From Pocillopora verrucosa (Eukaryota > Cnidaria > Anthozoa > Scleractinia > Pocilloporidae), in NCBI RefSeq assembly GCF_036669915.1, contig NC_089320.1, positions 1,468,245-1,532,244 on the forward strand: a stretch of DNA of 64,000 bases. Reading direction: 5' to 3'. The notes under the pieces are model-generated. The model was not told the origin of the DNA and did no database searches. It saw nothing but the letters and a program-made list of their open reading frames with translations. The translations under genes were made by a program, and so were the position numbers. How positions within the stretch are numbered: position 1 is the stretch's first letter; the number at the start of each line of letters is the position of its first letter. Of the stretch, positions 11,201 through 23,696 are shown piece after piece.

Positions 11201-14200
11201 TTAAGCTCACGTGTTTCTAACCAGTGGTCCTACCCAAACTGAAGATTGAAATATGGAATTGGTCACAAGATATGTGAGTTTAAAAGTGTGGGAATCCGGA
11301 AAAACAAGGATCCTCCTTTAATTAGGACTGAAATTAATAAGGGTCCTCTTATTTTAATTCGTGATTTTAATTTAACCTGCCGCCTCCTCTGTAATGTTCA
11401 GGGCACATAGATGAAGAGAACATTTTTTTGTATTTTGATGCATAAAAGTTAAATTACCAGTAGTTGGCATCCACATAATCATAAAGCAAGAATATGAAGC
11501 TTTAGCTTAATTGGTTAAAAAAAATTAAAGTAGTCTCTGGACTTTTTATCCTGGCTCTGGATATTTATTGAAGTAACAAAGACACTATCAGTCTCATTCA
11601 CTCTCACTTTCCACTGAGCTTGTGGAAAGATGATAACATCATTATTTCTTTAAATGAAGAAAGGAAAGCCTTCCCTCTTACCAAGGGTACTTCTGTTAGG
11701 CATCATCAGTTCAAGATGATTGTTCCAGGTAGGCTAACCTTAAAAATAGTTGTGAAAATTTCTTGAACCTGTCATTGTATACCTTGAATGTTTGACTCGA
11801 TTTTACCTCACTAACCTAAACTGAATAAATAGAAACATTATATTTATTTGTTGTCCTTTTGAGGTGTGCATCAAAATTTCGAAGTCATCACAGGCTTAAA
11901 CTATAGGTTTACAAGAAATCTGCATGTGCATATGTTTTCAACATATGAAACTGGGATTATGACTACTCAAAAGACTTTACTACATGCCATATAGGCAGGT
12001 GTTGTAAAAAAAGTTTGCTTAGCTTTTTCATAAGTACACATTTCTTTTTCTAAGAACCTCGTTTATCCAGCCTGTGCTGAATTCTAATTTTTAAACCAAA
12101 TTTTATTATTTTTTTAATGTTATTAGATCTCCTAGTATCAGTTAATATTCTTGTAATTAAATAATTACATAAAATCTTGCAGATGTATGGCAGATTATTT
12201 TTTCTCTGATCCTCCTAACATTTTACCATTTTAAGGGACTGGTATTGACTATAAAGGTATAGTCAAATTAAAGGTTTTTGTTATGAAATATTGAATCCTT
12301 CTCAAAACTAGTTTATTAGAATAACAATGAGTTACCGGGCACAAGTATGGCTTTCATGATGATAGTTTCCAGATTTGAAAAAAAGTCACTGCCTACTAAA
12401 ATCCTCAGTTCCTTTGCCTTGATAGCCCAACCTCGTCAAAACATTGCCAACAGGTGTGATTAGCAAATTATTGATACAGACAAGAGGGCCTATTATCACA
12501 TACATCCTCCCCAATCCTGTTAGCTTACTATGGTCATGGCATTTCAAATATGGTGTATATGCCACAAGTTTTCCATTTCCCTGACCTGACCATTTTCATT
12601 TCCCTGTAAAAGTGTTTATATGTTGAGGAAGTGGTTGGGTTGAAGTATAATACAAATACTTGGCAGTAGATAGTTTTATTACATTTTTTATTCAGTGTAA
12701 TGTAGGGCTGGGAAATAAACTAATAAAGGCTCCGCTTTTAGGCTTGGCTAAATCTATGTATTAAAATATACTGCCTTAGTCAACGGGCAAACATATCATA
12801 TTTCATTTACAACATTTTGATCATAAGAGATGTTCTGTTATTTCAATTGCATCAACGAAAAAAGCGTTTCTCATCAAATGAATGTTGCCTGGCCAAATTG
12901 CTCCTCAAGAAGAAGAAAATTTGACCCAAACAGGTGGAAAAATTAAGGTTGGGCAGATTAGATGAATAGACTGGATTCATTATTTAAGCAAAATATTATA
13001 TACCACATACAATCGTTTATTTTTGTCCCTATTTTAAACAACCTTACGTCTTCCATCTTCACTTAAGTCCTCATTCTAATGACTTTAAAATTTTTTTGTT
13101 TGGTTTGTGTTTGTTTGTTTGTTCTGTTTTGTTTTGTTTTGTTATTTGTTTTGTTTTTTTCGGTTTCCACACTCAGCGTTATGAGCCAATGAATACCAGT
13201 GACTGCTGCCGCCAGGATCGTGATTACTTACAATGTGTTTAAAACTAAACAATCCAAGCGACAAATTCCATCTAAGATTTTGGTCATCTTCTTTTGCTTT
13301 ACTCCTAAGCTAATATAAATGAAAAGCGAAATTCTCCTTAGTTCGCGTCATTTACTGACTGTCTAAGATATTACGAGCGTCCTAATTGGTCAAAAAACCA
13401 TTGTTTATTGCACCAGCAAACCCATGTTTTTTCTCCTAACATCTCGCGAGGGTCATTAGCCGTTAAACCAATAGAAATTGCTTCCTGTTGTTAAACTCCG
13501 CGACCAATCAACAGTGATGATATAAAATAGCTGGTCACGCCACTAATCATACATGGGTTAAAAATTAATGCCAAGACTTCGCGAAGATTCAAATTAATTT
13601 TTATGAAATTTCCCCTTTCAGTACTTTCCGTCGAGATTCATATCTGAGTTAATTTGCAGCTAAGATTAAGCCATACATATGATCTTACTCGTTTTTTCTA
13701 AATCTACTGCTTTATAGTAGTTACTTGTATTTCGTGTGGTCATTCTTGGAATATTGGATCCGTAATTACCTTTACGAATATAGGCTACGTTCTAGACAAT
13801 CTAAGGGAAAAAAGGTTTTTGGTGGTAGCAGTTTGAACGTTACTTACAAGATATCCTTTTCGCAATTGCAGTCCAAAATGTTCTTCGCTGTAAATGCCTC
13901 TGAAGTGAGTAAATTGTAGTGAACCAATTGTAAAGAGTGGCATATTTGGTTCCACTTATGGCATGATAGTATTTTAAACTTACTGAAGGAAGATTTTGTA
14001 CCTGTTAATATCCAAGGACTCTTTCTTGCACAATGAAGCCGAGATAAGCTAACTTCGAAAAGCAGAAGTATCCTCTAATTCAGCTCACGACATTAAAGGC
14101 TGAAGTGAAGCTTAGTAAACATGTGATAGGGGCCTTTTCTCGACGTAATTGATTGGCCGTTGCCACCAACAAAGAATGCGCTTACGAAGCAACTTTCATT

Positions 14201-14850
14201 TCCGTTCAACATAACAGAAATTAATATACCTTCAGTCCCTTAAATTACTAAAGCTGTTCAGTGTTAACCTCTACAGCTCTTTATCGGCGTCTCCAACTGT
14301 CTCCTTTTTTCTTAGGTATGATCGTACCACGTTGATATTCGTGTTCGTAGATATTCGTGTTCGTGGTGATGTTTTTTTTTGTCTCGTGATCGCTAGACCT
14401 TATCTGACCCTGCTTGCCAGACACTTTCAGTTTCGAGCACGTAATCTTGTAAACAGCCGCAAGCTGGTGGTAAAATTAATCGTTGACGAGAGAATTAATT
14501 TCTACTCTTCTTTTCTCTTGGAGTAGGTAGACCATTCCTCTGAAAAAAGATGATTTAGCCCTTTTCAAATGCATGATACGCGATTTAGCAAATTCGTGAT
14601 TTACGTGCTGCAATGAAAACAATTCGAAGAATGTGCAACGCAAGCCACAAAGGTCATGGGGGAAAGTACTCACTAAAATTTGCATATTGAGCAAATGTGC
14701 GCATCATTTGTCAATTTTGAGAGCAAGTGACTAGTCCTTCTCATCCGCGCTTACGGCAACGTTTCTAGTAAAAACATAACTACCGGACTTTTATTGTCTT
14801 GATACGTTACACTATTTTACAATTCAGGCTTGGGGGTAAAAGAAGATAAG
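8200..14850. other. About 6.6 kb without a supported gene
   Basis: AT-rich sequence between the 5' ends of gene M (- strand) and UPA-1 (+ strand). A purine-rich stretch at 8330-8600 follows a TATAAAG at about 8335 and ends at a possible splice donor (GAGGAG/GTTAGT). It could be an untranslated exon on the + strand, but nothing confirms it. A possible exon-like segment at 10151-10210, reading MFEFKIKQKSC, ends at a good donor (CAG/GTGAGA) but lacks a convincing acceptor or partner exons. The rest shows only low-complexity T/A runs and short spurious ORFs. Confidence 0.6.
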
Positions 14851-14852
14851 TT

Positions 14853-17800
14853 ATGTTACTCTTGCTACTCGTGAGACGTTCAAGAGCATCGACCATGGAG
14901 GTTAATACTGAAGGTGAGTGCATAGTATGGCTGGCCTCAATAAACCTTCTTTCTCGTGTTTTCTTTTTTCTTTCCTTTCCTTTCTGTTATCTCTTAAACG
15001 CACGATACTCGAGTGCAATCAGCAATTTTATTCTGGGGTTAGATTCAAGAATTGGAGTCACGCTAGTTGCATAATCTATTTCCCTTACAGTAAAGAGAAA
15101 TTTAAGTGCCCCTAAACAAAGCACAATTTCGAAACAAAGGCTCATTTGCGCTTGCACTCCTTGTGTTAACTGTATTTTTCCGAAGAACAGAAGGAAAAAA
15201 AAAACTTTGTGTGAATTTTTTTATTATTATTTTTGCCGAAAGAACGACTGGCTAGCCAGCAAGTTCAATTTATTTTTCGGTTTTGAGCATAACAAAGGCT
15301 GCTCACACAATTTATTGGTAAGAAAATATTTCAAGCAAACCGAGTAACTCAAACATGTAAAACCTGCTTCAGTTAGTAAAGAAACCTCTAAATTGTATCA
15401 CACTTGCTAGTACTGTTTTAATGTCGAGCTCGCGCGTTAACATTGATTTTTCACGGCTTGATAACTATTTGAACAAATCTCGGTCAGGTGAATTAATCTT
15501 GTGGGACAAAGGAACATTTATCGGTCTCTTGGCACATTATCTTGCATTCATTGGTGGATTGCGACTATAGTGTGAGACTCGTACCTAAGTTGCTGTAACT
15601 TCACTGCAACTATCACGTTCCCTTCCTTCTTCTGTCTTGGCAAAGGCTTTTACATCAGTTCGTAGCAGTGATGGGCAATAACTGTGACCAGACTGGGCTC
15701 CTTTAATTGTCCGCGTGTTTTCCGTGGACAGAGCTCGGGGGCTGGTCTATCAGTTTTCTATTTTTTTATGCTGATAACCCACACCATTGAGCTGGGCTTT
15801 TTTATGAAAACATGGTCTAGTAACTTGGTTTTCAAGTGCATATCTTTGAGGAGAATATTAATAATACGGTGATCATTTACTTGTAGAGTTAGAACTCTTC
15901 TGTTCTTCTTTACTCTCTTGTGCACGGCAGCCAAATGTGGCCACCCTCTAGGTAAGATGAATTTCCAAAAAAATGTTTCAAAAGAGTATTGATCACTTGC
16001 TCCCTGAACTTGTTTCACAATTAGTTATTTTTAGGAAATGATGATTCACTAGTCGTTCATTTTTGAGGGCACCAATCTTCTGTTTATTTATACTGCTGTA
16101 ATGTGGTTTAGTAACTCTGTTTTCAAGTGTATATTAAAACTTAATGATTGTTTCTTCTTTTCTTCTTTCTTCCTTTACCTAATTTCACAAAAAAGAAACT
16201 TCGGGTAAGTATTATGTGACTGTATGATTGTTAAGTTGCAGTTGCCATTGTTTCTACGTTTTCCTTTGATTGTTGAAGTTAATATTGTGGTATTACAATT
16301 TGGGTTGCTCCCTGAACTTGTTTTACAATAAGTGATTGTTAGGAAATGACGATTCACTAATTGTTCATTTGTTAGGGTACCAATCTTCTGTTTATTTATA
16401 CTGCTGTACTTGGTAGTGAGATTGTCACCATTATCATCATCTTAAAAGTTAATCATTACGTCTTCTTTTCTTTTTTTTTTTTTTTTAATATTCCCATTGA
16501 CATGTAATTGTATGATTGTTAAGGTGAATACTCCCATCGAGCTGGGCTTTTTAGTGAAAGCATGGTTTAGTAGCTTGGTTTTCAAGTGTATATCTTTAAG
16601 GAGAACTTTAATAATAATACGGGTATCATTTCCTTGTAGAGTTAGAGCTCTTCTGTGCTTCGTTACTCTCTCGTGCATGTTAGCCAAATTTGGCCACTCT
16701 CTAGGTGGGATAAATGTCCGAAAAAGTTTCAAAAAAGAATATTAACATTTGGGAGGCAAAGATTGTTATCCTTTTCACGTTTTTCTTTGAAATTGTCATA
16801 TTTCTTACGTTTTACGGTACCAGTCTTCTGTTTATTCATGGAGCTGTAAATGGTAGAGAGATTGTCACCATTATTATCATTTTAAAAGTTGATCATTACG
16901 TCTTCTTTTCTTCTTTCTTCCTTCATCTAGTTTCAGAAGAAGAAACTCGGTTTGGTAAGTATCATGTAATTAGATGTTTATTTATACTGTTGTACTTGGT
17001 AGCGAGATTGTCACCATTATCATCATCTTAAAAGTTAATCATTACGTCTTCTTTTCTTGTTTATTTTAATCAGACAAACTTTGGGGATCTCGGTTTGGTA
17101 AGTATCGTGTAAATGCGTGATTCATAAGGTGAATATTCGCATTGACATGTAATTGTATGATTGTTAAGGTGAATACTCTCATTGAGCTGGGCTTTTTGAT
17201 GAAAACGTGGTTTCGTAATTTGGGTTCAAGTGTATATCTTTGAGGAGAATATTAATAATACAGTGATCATTTACTTGTAGAGTTAGAACTCTTCTGTTCT
17301 TCTTTACTCTCTCGTGCACGGCAGCCAAATGTGGCAACCCTCTAGGTGAGATGAATTTCCGAAAAAGTTTCAAAGGAAAATTAATTACTTCGTGCACATT
17401 AATTTGAGAGGCTACAGTTGTCATCGTTTTGACGTTTTTCTTTGATTGTTGAAGTGAATATTGCGGTATTATAATTTCGGTTGCTCTCTGATTCATAAGG
17501 TGAATACTTCCATTGACATGTAATTGTATGATTGTTAAGGTGAATACTCCCATCGAGCTGGGCTTTTTGATGAAAACGTGGTTTCGTAATTTGGGTTCAA
17601 GTGTATATCTTTGAGGAGAATATTAACAATGCGGTTATCATTTACTTGTAGAGTTAGAGCTCTTCTGTGCTTCGTTACTCTCTCGTGCATGTTAGCCAAA
17701 TTCAGCCACTCTCTAGGTGGGATAAATGTCCGAAAAAGTTTCAAAAAAGAATATTAACATTTGGGAGGTAAAGATTGCTATCCTTTTCACGTTTTTCTTT

Positions 17801-20800
17801 GAAATTGTCATATTTCTTACGTTTTACGGTACCAGTCTTCTGTTTATTCATGGAGCTGTAAATGGTAGAGAGATTGTCACCATTATTATCATTTTAAAAG
17901 TTGATCATTACGTCTTCTTTTCTTCTTTCTTCCTTCATCTAATTTCAGAAGAAGAAACTCGGTTTGGTAAGTATCATGTAATTAGATGTTTATTTATACT
18001 GTTGTACTTGGTAGCGAGATTGTCACCATTATCATCATCTTAAAAGTTAATCATTACGTCTTCTTTTCTTGTTCTTTTGACATGTAATTGTATGATTGTT
18101 AAGGTGAATACTCCCATCGAGCTGGGCTTTTTGATGAAAACGTGGTTTCGTAATTTGGGTTCAAGTGTATATCTTTGAGGAGAATATTAACAATACGGTT
18201 ATCATTTACTTGTAGAGTTAGAACTCTTCTGTGCTTCGTAACTTTCTCATGCATATTAGCCAAATTTAGCCACTCTCTAGGTGGGATAAATGTCCGAAAA
18301 AGTTTCAAAAAAGAATATTAATATTTGGGAGGCAAAGATTGTTATCCTCTTCGCGTTTTTCTTTGAAATTGTCATCGCTATCATTATTTAATAACTTGGT
18401 CATCACTTTTATTTTAAATAGACTATGATTAAGAATATTGATTATTAGGTGATTATCCATTTGGGAAGATACAACTGCTCTATAGTTACATAAAGTTCCC
18501 GTGCAAGGCAGTTACATGTGGCTTCTCCACAGAACTCGTGATGTTATATCTGTCTTAAAGGGAACCTCCCTACTCTTTCATCAGTTAAAAGGGTTGACAC
18601 GAAAAAATCAAACGAGTGATAAGGAATAAGAGTGTTTTAACTAGACAGACACTGGCACATGGCGAGGGTAGAATTTGAAGTTTCACTAAACTCTTGGAAA
18701 ATTTTTCAAATTCAACTTCATTATGTTTACCAAACAGACTACCCATATGAACGGTGAGGTGGATTGGCTTTAAATATGTTTCTTAGTGATTGAGGCTTTT
18801 TTTAACTCAATTCTAAGGGGAATTAAACTGATGTCTAGTTTCCATTTGACAATCATGAGGTTTTTTTCAATAATTGTAGTTGTTGGATTACGCACCTAAC
18901 CCAGTGCTGTGTCCTACCAATGTGTGTTTTGTAATAAACAGGTGTTCCTGAGGCTAAAAATGGCGATTACAAGTCGGCAATCTCAGCTAAAGGACAGCCA
19001 AGGCGAATAAGCGGTGGGTATATTTTTTAAAGAAAATTGCTAACACAAGTGAAAAAATGTAATATAAGCAACGAATAAAAAGGATGTTTTTATCAGGCAG
19101 GCGTTGGCGATTGGAGAGGACAAAATCTAAGGTTTCAGCAAACTCAGGAAGAAACAGCGACTTAAGAGTATGATTAAAAATGAAAGCTCACTTTAATAGG
19201 TTCAACTCTCGCCCCTGCAAACTGGCTATCAGTGAAGGAAACACTGTCAAAATTTCAGATACAACTAATCAAAGGAAATTTTTTCAAGATTTCTTGTTGC
19301 AGACGATTTTCCCTTGATGGCTCTTGAATGAATGTTTTTTCTTATTATTATTATTATCATTATAGTTATTGTCTTCTTTTTGTTTTTTCTGTATTTATAG
19401 GATTATACAGTGTAAATCGTAGGCAGAGGGGTAATTCAACCCATTTCCGAATGGAGCACAGTGCTCTAAATGGATCTAAAAGCAAGTGGAAAATGGAGGT
19501 GAAGTTTAGGCCGAAAGGTAATGATGTTGCCAAATGGCAAAATATATCGGTATATTACCCGGGTGCCACAACAGAAATAGACCATAACTTCATAAATTTA
19601 ACCATTCCTTGGCCGGAAGAAGAACACGAATTTGCTGTATTCGGAACTCCAGAGAAAGAAGACAAAAAGCGAATGCAACTGGGAATCTTTGGTGAAAACC
19701 GAGCAAAAGGAAAGAACGCCCTGTTTCACGCAGTTTTCTTTGACGACACTTTGATGGCATTTAAGGTGAGAGGAATACAAATGGAAGTTGTTTTATTGTT
19801 GATTTAACTTATTTGCAATTTGAGTTAATTCACATTAAAAACACTCAAATATAACTTTGGAAATTGAATATCAAAATTTGATGTCGAAAGAAATATCATT
19901 TCAGAGAAGATTTATTAAGGATATTAATAATGCACTTGTGGACACGATTTCTCTCTGTACAAGTGAGTAAGGCGCTTCTTTTTTTCTTTTTTTTTTCTGT
20001 GTAAAATTTTAAAGCAATGAAGTTATCATCTTTTCGTTACCTCAGCTCATAGAAGTGCTTATGCAATTTAGAAATAAAGCCAGACTCTGTCTACATTTTT
20101 TCGCTTCAAGAAATCGTGAGAAGGTTGTGTTACTGAACTGGTCGTGTTGTGTAAATGTTTAATATCCTGATTTAATTTGATTTTCCCCCTTTTTCGTAAA
20201 CAGAATGTGTGCAGTAAGGAAGAATCTGACGGTCGCCACTTGTTGACAACCCTAGGGGGACTTTTTGTGTCCATCAGTGATGAAGATATAAAGATTGAGG
20301 TCAGCGGTTTGGAATCTGGCTTCGAATGGAAGGGCAGTAGTGTTAAGGTAACAGGCTATAACAGCAATAACGGCCGAACCGTAACCCTATAATCCCTCGA
20401 TAAAAGGGTCAGTCGTCCCATCCATTTCCTAACAAATTTACCCACTCGTTTTATCCATTTATCCTTTCATTTTGTCATTGCTTCATTCCTTTCTTCCTTG
20501 CTTTTCTTCATTTTTTCACTCATCACTCATTCATTCATTGTTTCATTTGCTTAAGCGTTTCACCATAGTGAAGCATACATTTAAGTATGATTTAGAACAA
20601 TTATTTCCCAAACCAGCCAAGGAATCTGCATGTTCCATACAGTGAAAGAAACTTACAGCGACGAAAAAAGCTTATTAAAAATAGAAAAAAACAAAACAAA
20701 ACAAAGCAAAACAAAAAGACATCCATCAAGCAAAACAAAGCAATCAAGGCGCCTTATCCAATTTACTTTCAGAGAGGAACGGGAGGGTTGAGGGATTTGG

Positions 20801-21715
20801 TTGTGTCACGAAAAATAAGGCTCCCACGATAAATAAGGCTAGACCCTAAATAAGGCTCCATAATTTTTGTGAAACCCTCCCCCCACCACACACACCCAAC
20901 CTCATTGGCAGTTAATTGGAAAGTTTACTACCATAGCACTCCCTTGATACTCTTCTGGCAACGACTGATCCCCACTCCGCTCCTCAGTGGTTCCTAAGTC
21001 AAAAATGGTGAAAGAAGAAAAGGAAGACCTTCTAATATATCTATCAGTATTGGTGCACACTATTCATCAATACTAATAGCGGTGTTTATGTCGTAGACGA
21101 TTAAGTCAAAAGACGCGTGGAACACTCCTGAGAACTCTACCGATTTCCCCTACTGCGTTTTTGAGATAAAATGCGTGGATAAAATGAAGCAGTCATTCTT
21201 GTGTGAAATAACTGCGACCCACGAGAAGGACAGCACTAAAGTTGTGGTTGTTACACCGTTGGAGCAGGTGGGTTCATAAGAGACGATCGATCATTATTAA
21301 AAAGCTAACGACATATTTTGACATAATCAAGTATTACCTTATTGGATTATTCTCGCTTTGCGCTCCTGAGGAAGGGCTAACGCTCGAAACATCAGCTTTA
21401 GAACTCTTTATAATGGCCAATTGATATATTTAACTCAGATAATAAAATAAAATCATTCTACGGTCAGAAAAGCTGCAGCAAGAAGCAGTAAAGCAACAAT
21501 TACAATCCATCAGTGATATCAAAACTTATTTCAGTCATACAGATGGTCCGTTAAGCATGAGGACTTTTAGATATCTAATATTCATATGGCAAATTTCTTG
21601 CGGTTTTTGTCAAGGAATAAATAGAAAAGTTTTGTAGACTTGTAGAGTTAACCGAAAGTCACTAATGATTCATTCGATTTTTTTTCAGAAAAATGAAGTG
21701 CCTTTTGCTGGATAG
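14853..21715 (+). CDS. UPA-1: ZU5-tail/UPA domain protein, about 265-285 residues
   Basis: Exons: 14895 (or 14853)-14913, 18942-19013, 19401-19765, 20204-20347, 21097-21267, 21689-21715. Phases agree throughout. From the ATG at 14895 (Kozak-like ACCATGG) the core model gives 265 residues; an in-frame ATG at 14853 adds 14. Three optional micro-exons in intron 1 would add up to 20. Residues 60-110 (core numbering), with KWKMEVKF and KWQNISVY, resemble the segment joining ZU5 and UPA in UNC5. Residues 121-257 fit a UPA fold: KRMQLGIFG, FDDTLMAFK, a KEESDGRHLL helix, IKIEVSGLESGF, then FPYCVFEI and QSFLCEITAT. Known UPA proteins use this module for intramolecular or partner contacts. There is no death domain, membrane segment or ankyrin repeat; the last exon adds only KNEVPFAG. 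The 144- and 171-nt exons have exactly the same lengths as in UPA-3. The domain name rests on pattern recognition, not a profile search. Confidence 0.75.
16937..16954 (+). CDS. Candidate 18-nt micro-exon a of UPA-1
   Basis: It is bounded by TTTCAG before and GTAAGT after. At 18 nt it can be inserted or skipped without changing the phase-1 frame between UPA-1 exons 1 and 2. It would add EEETRF followed by a shared glycine codon. It lies in the tandem array and has an exact copy at 17949-17966. Confidence 0.5.
17074..17097 (+). CDS. Candidate 24-nt micro-exon b of UPA-1
   Basis: It is flanked by AATCAG and GTAAGT. At 24 nt it keeps the phase-1 frame and would add DKLWGSRF. The 3' half (CTCGGTTTG) is shared with the 18-nt micro-exons, so it is a diverged copy rather than an unrelated match. 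Confidence 0.45.
17949..17966 (+). CDS. Candidate 18-nt micro-exon c of UPA-1
   Basis: Identical to micro-exon a and 1012 bases downstream of it, with acceptor TTTCAG and donor GTAAGT. It encodes EEETRF in the frame set by exon 1. Confidence 0.5.
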
Positions 21716-22965
21716 AAAAAATGTGAGCGTGGTATTGAGCACTGATGCTCAGCACACGTTCTTTCAAGTGGGCCATAGTCTTATGAATTTTTACATAATA
21801 ACTTAATTATTGCTCTCTCGATTATCAAGATGTGCGTTCTTATTTTGAGTCAAGATATTTGATATATTCTTATTTTCAGTCAAGATAAATAAAGGAACAC
21901 AGTCGGACTCAGTCGTTAGTTTACTTTAAAAGGTTGGTGTGTCTTGAAGTCCCAGACCGGAAACAATAGACCTAAAAACACAGATCTACAAAAAAAAACA
22001 AAACAAAACAAAAAACAAAAAAGGTTTGTTATGCCCTCGATGTGGTACACGAAAAGTCTCATCCAAGGGGGGCAAACGCGAAGAAAATTATGTTATAAAA
22101 ATCTCGTACTTCATCGGGCACTAGGTAGGATATCTGAAAAACAAAATAAGCTAGTAAACAAATAAGAAATGAGAATGAAATTTTGAATGAAGAAAACAGC
22201 CGCTTTGCACAGGGAGAAGTGTTTTAAAATGCTAGCCGTTTTCTAACACCAATTTCTCGCTGTACCTGTAGGCGGGAGATTAAAGCGAGGAGACAGCTGG
22301 CATTTCAGATCAAGATAGAAGGAATATTTGGCTGGAAAGTGCGGGATTTCTGTGTCCATTTATAGTGATTCCTCAGTTTTGCACCGCACATCCTGTGTTG
22401 TGCATAAAAATCACGTAATCAGGGGAATGAGTGCGCACCCATTCCCAGAACGCGGTATTATTTTTCAATCCATGGACTAGATAAAGAGGTACAATGGTCT
22501 TAAGCTCTTCAACGAGCGAAGTAACCTTTAATTTTTTATTGCATTATTTTGGTGTACAATTCATTCCCTTTAAATTGCAGCAATAAAAAAAAAATTCTTC
22601 GAAGGGTAAAAAAAATATATAGCTAAAAGCGTGCACAAAGCTCGTCACTCGAGGAAGTATGATTTTGAAAGGAACGACTCGAGGATCATTTTGAGTCGAT
22701 GTCAATTAAATTTGCGGGATTTTCCAAAAACTATACACCAAACTGTTCCATACGCGCGAGACTTTCCACCCGTCAAGTGTTTTTTTCAAGTGTCACTTTA
22801 AAAACCCTTGCTTCCAGCTGCAGCAAAAAGTATTGTGAACGGATCAAATGACTCGCGTGATTATTGCCAGCACAAGCATAAATGGGGTGAGTTTGGCTCA
22901 TCACATCTCTTAAACAAACACTGTCCTGTCTGTTTTCTTGTCTTTTTCGAAACAAACATTGGCAG
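18890..22965. repeat. Segmental duplication block B (intact copy)
   Basis: This segment, holding UPA-1 exons 2 to 6 and 1.2 kb of 3' sequence, corresponds to 37455-40140. The other copy lacks about 415 bases (roughly 19165-19580, replaced by an inverted element) and about 1.3 kb (roughly 20158-21464). It also carries several small insertions. Confidence 0.88.
21888..21893 (+). terminator. Likely poly(A) signal of UPA-1
   Basis: AATAAA lies 173 bases after the UPA-1 stop codon. The same signal is kept in the duplicated copy near 39584. Confidence 0.55.
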
Positions 22966-23696
22966 GGAACATTTAAGGAAAGTTTAAAAAAAGATGTTCG
23001 ATAACTTTTGTCTGAGGAATCACCTTAATTTCAATATTTCGCTTCATTCGTGAGTTCAAGAGAGTACCATGCTTGATCAAGGAGAGCGCAGAAATGTTTC
23101 GTTTAAACGTGCATTTGGTGCAAAAATTAGCTCGGATATTCGTCCACGGACATTATCTGATCTAGGAAGCGAACAGTTTTTCAAGAACGAAGCTGCGGGA
23201 GACTGAGAGCTTCTTCTCGTAGAGGATTTTAGCTTCCTAGCGTATAATGGTTGGTCTATATATGTTTCGTCATGAGAAAATAAGACGACATCATTTTCTG
23301 TTGGTCTCTGCGAGCATTTCTTCTTTTATAAGTGTTTTCAGCATTTATAACTCAAGTTGAAAAAGATAAAACTATTGAAATCGAACAAAACTTCGTTTGA
23401 AAGCTTGAGTATGGCACTAAGTTACAAATAAGACAAAACTGTTGCCAATAGCTTACCATCAAAATTGAATGAAGACGTCTTCGTTGTTGATGCTTTGCGT
23501 GTGTGCGTGTGCGTGCGTGCGTGTTTTCTAGTACCACTTTCTCCTGACCGGCTGGTTTATTTCAACTTCTGTGAAAAAGCCAAACCATTATCCCATCTTC
23601 AAATTCATGTCATGGTAAATTTACTTGTGCAAAGTTTTAAGGTTTTGGAAATCGGGTAGTTTCATCAGGGGCAACTTTGAAAAATTAATTAAAAAA

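Larger units (their letters stand above)
15757..18400. repeat. Tandem repeat array in intron 1 of UPA-1
   Basis: A unit containing GAGCTGGGCTTTTT and, about 100 bases on, TACTCTCTCGTGCA or similar occurs five times, near 15790, 16540, 17185, 17555 and 18120. The largest duplication has a 1012-base period: 16741 corresponds to 17753, and the micro-exon at 16937 to the one at 17949. The last unit is shorter, offset 564. Several units carry a micro-exon-like segment with splice signals. Reverse-strand ORFs through the array are by-products of the repeat. Confidence 0.88.

Noticed and set aside
16189..16204. Fourth micro-exon-like copy in the UPA-1 array
   Set aside because: The acceptor reads CAC instead of CAG and the length (16 nt) breaks the frame, so it is probably dead.
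15758..18308. Several related - strand open frames (about 60-124 codons) in the 15.8-18.3 kb repeats
   Set aside because: They recur only because the tandem unit recurs, read antisense to UPA-1 intron 1, and have no consistent start or splice structure.
22773..22955. Open frame partly conserved with 39880-40140
   Set aside because: The similarity comes from the block B duplication. The two copies differ by frame-changing indels at their starts, so there is no sign of protein-level constraint.
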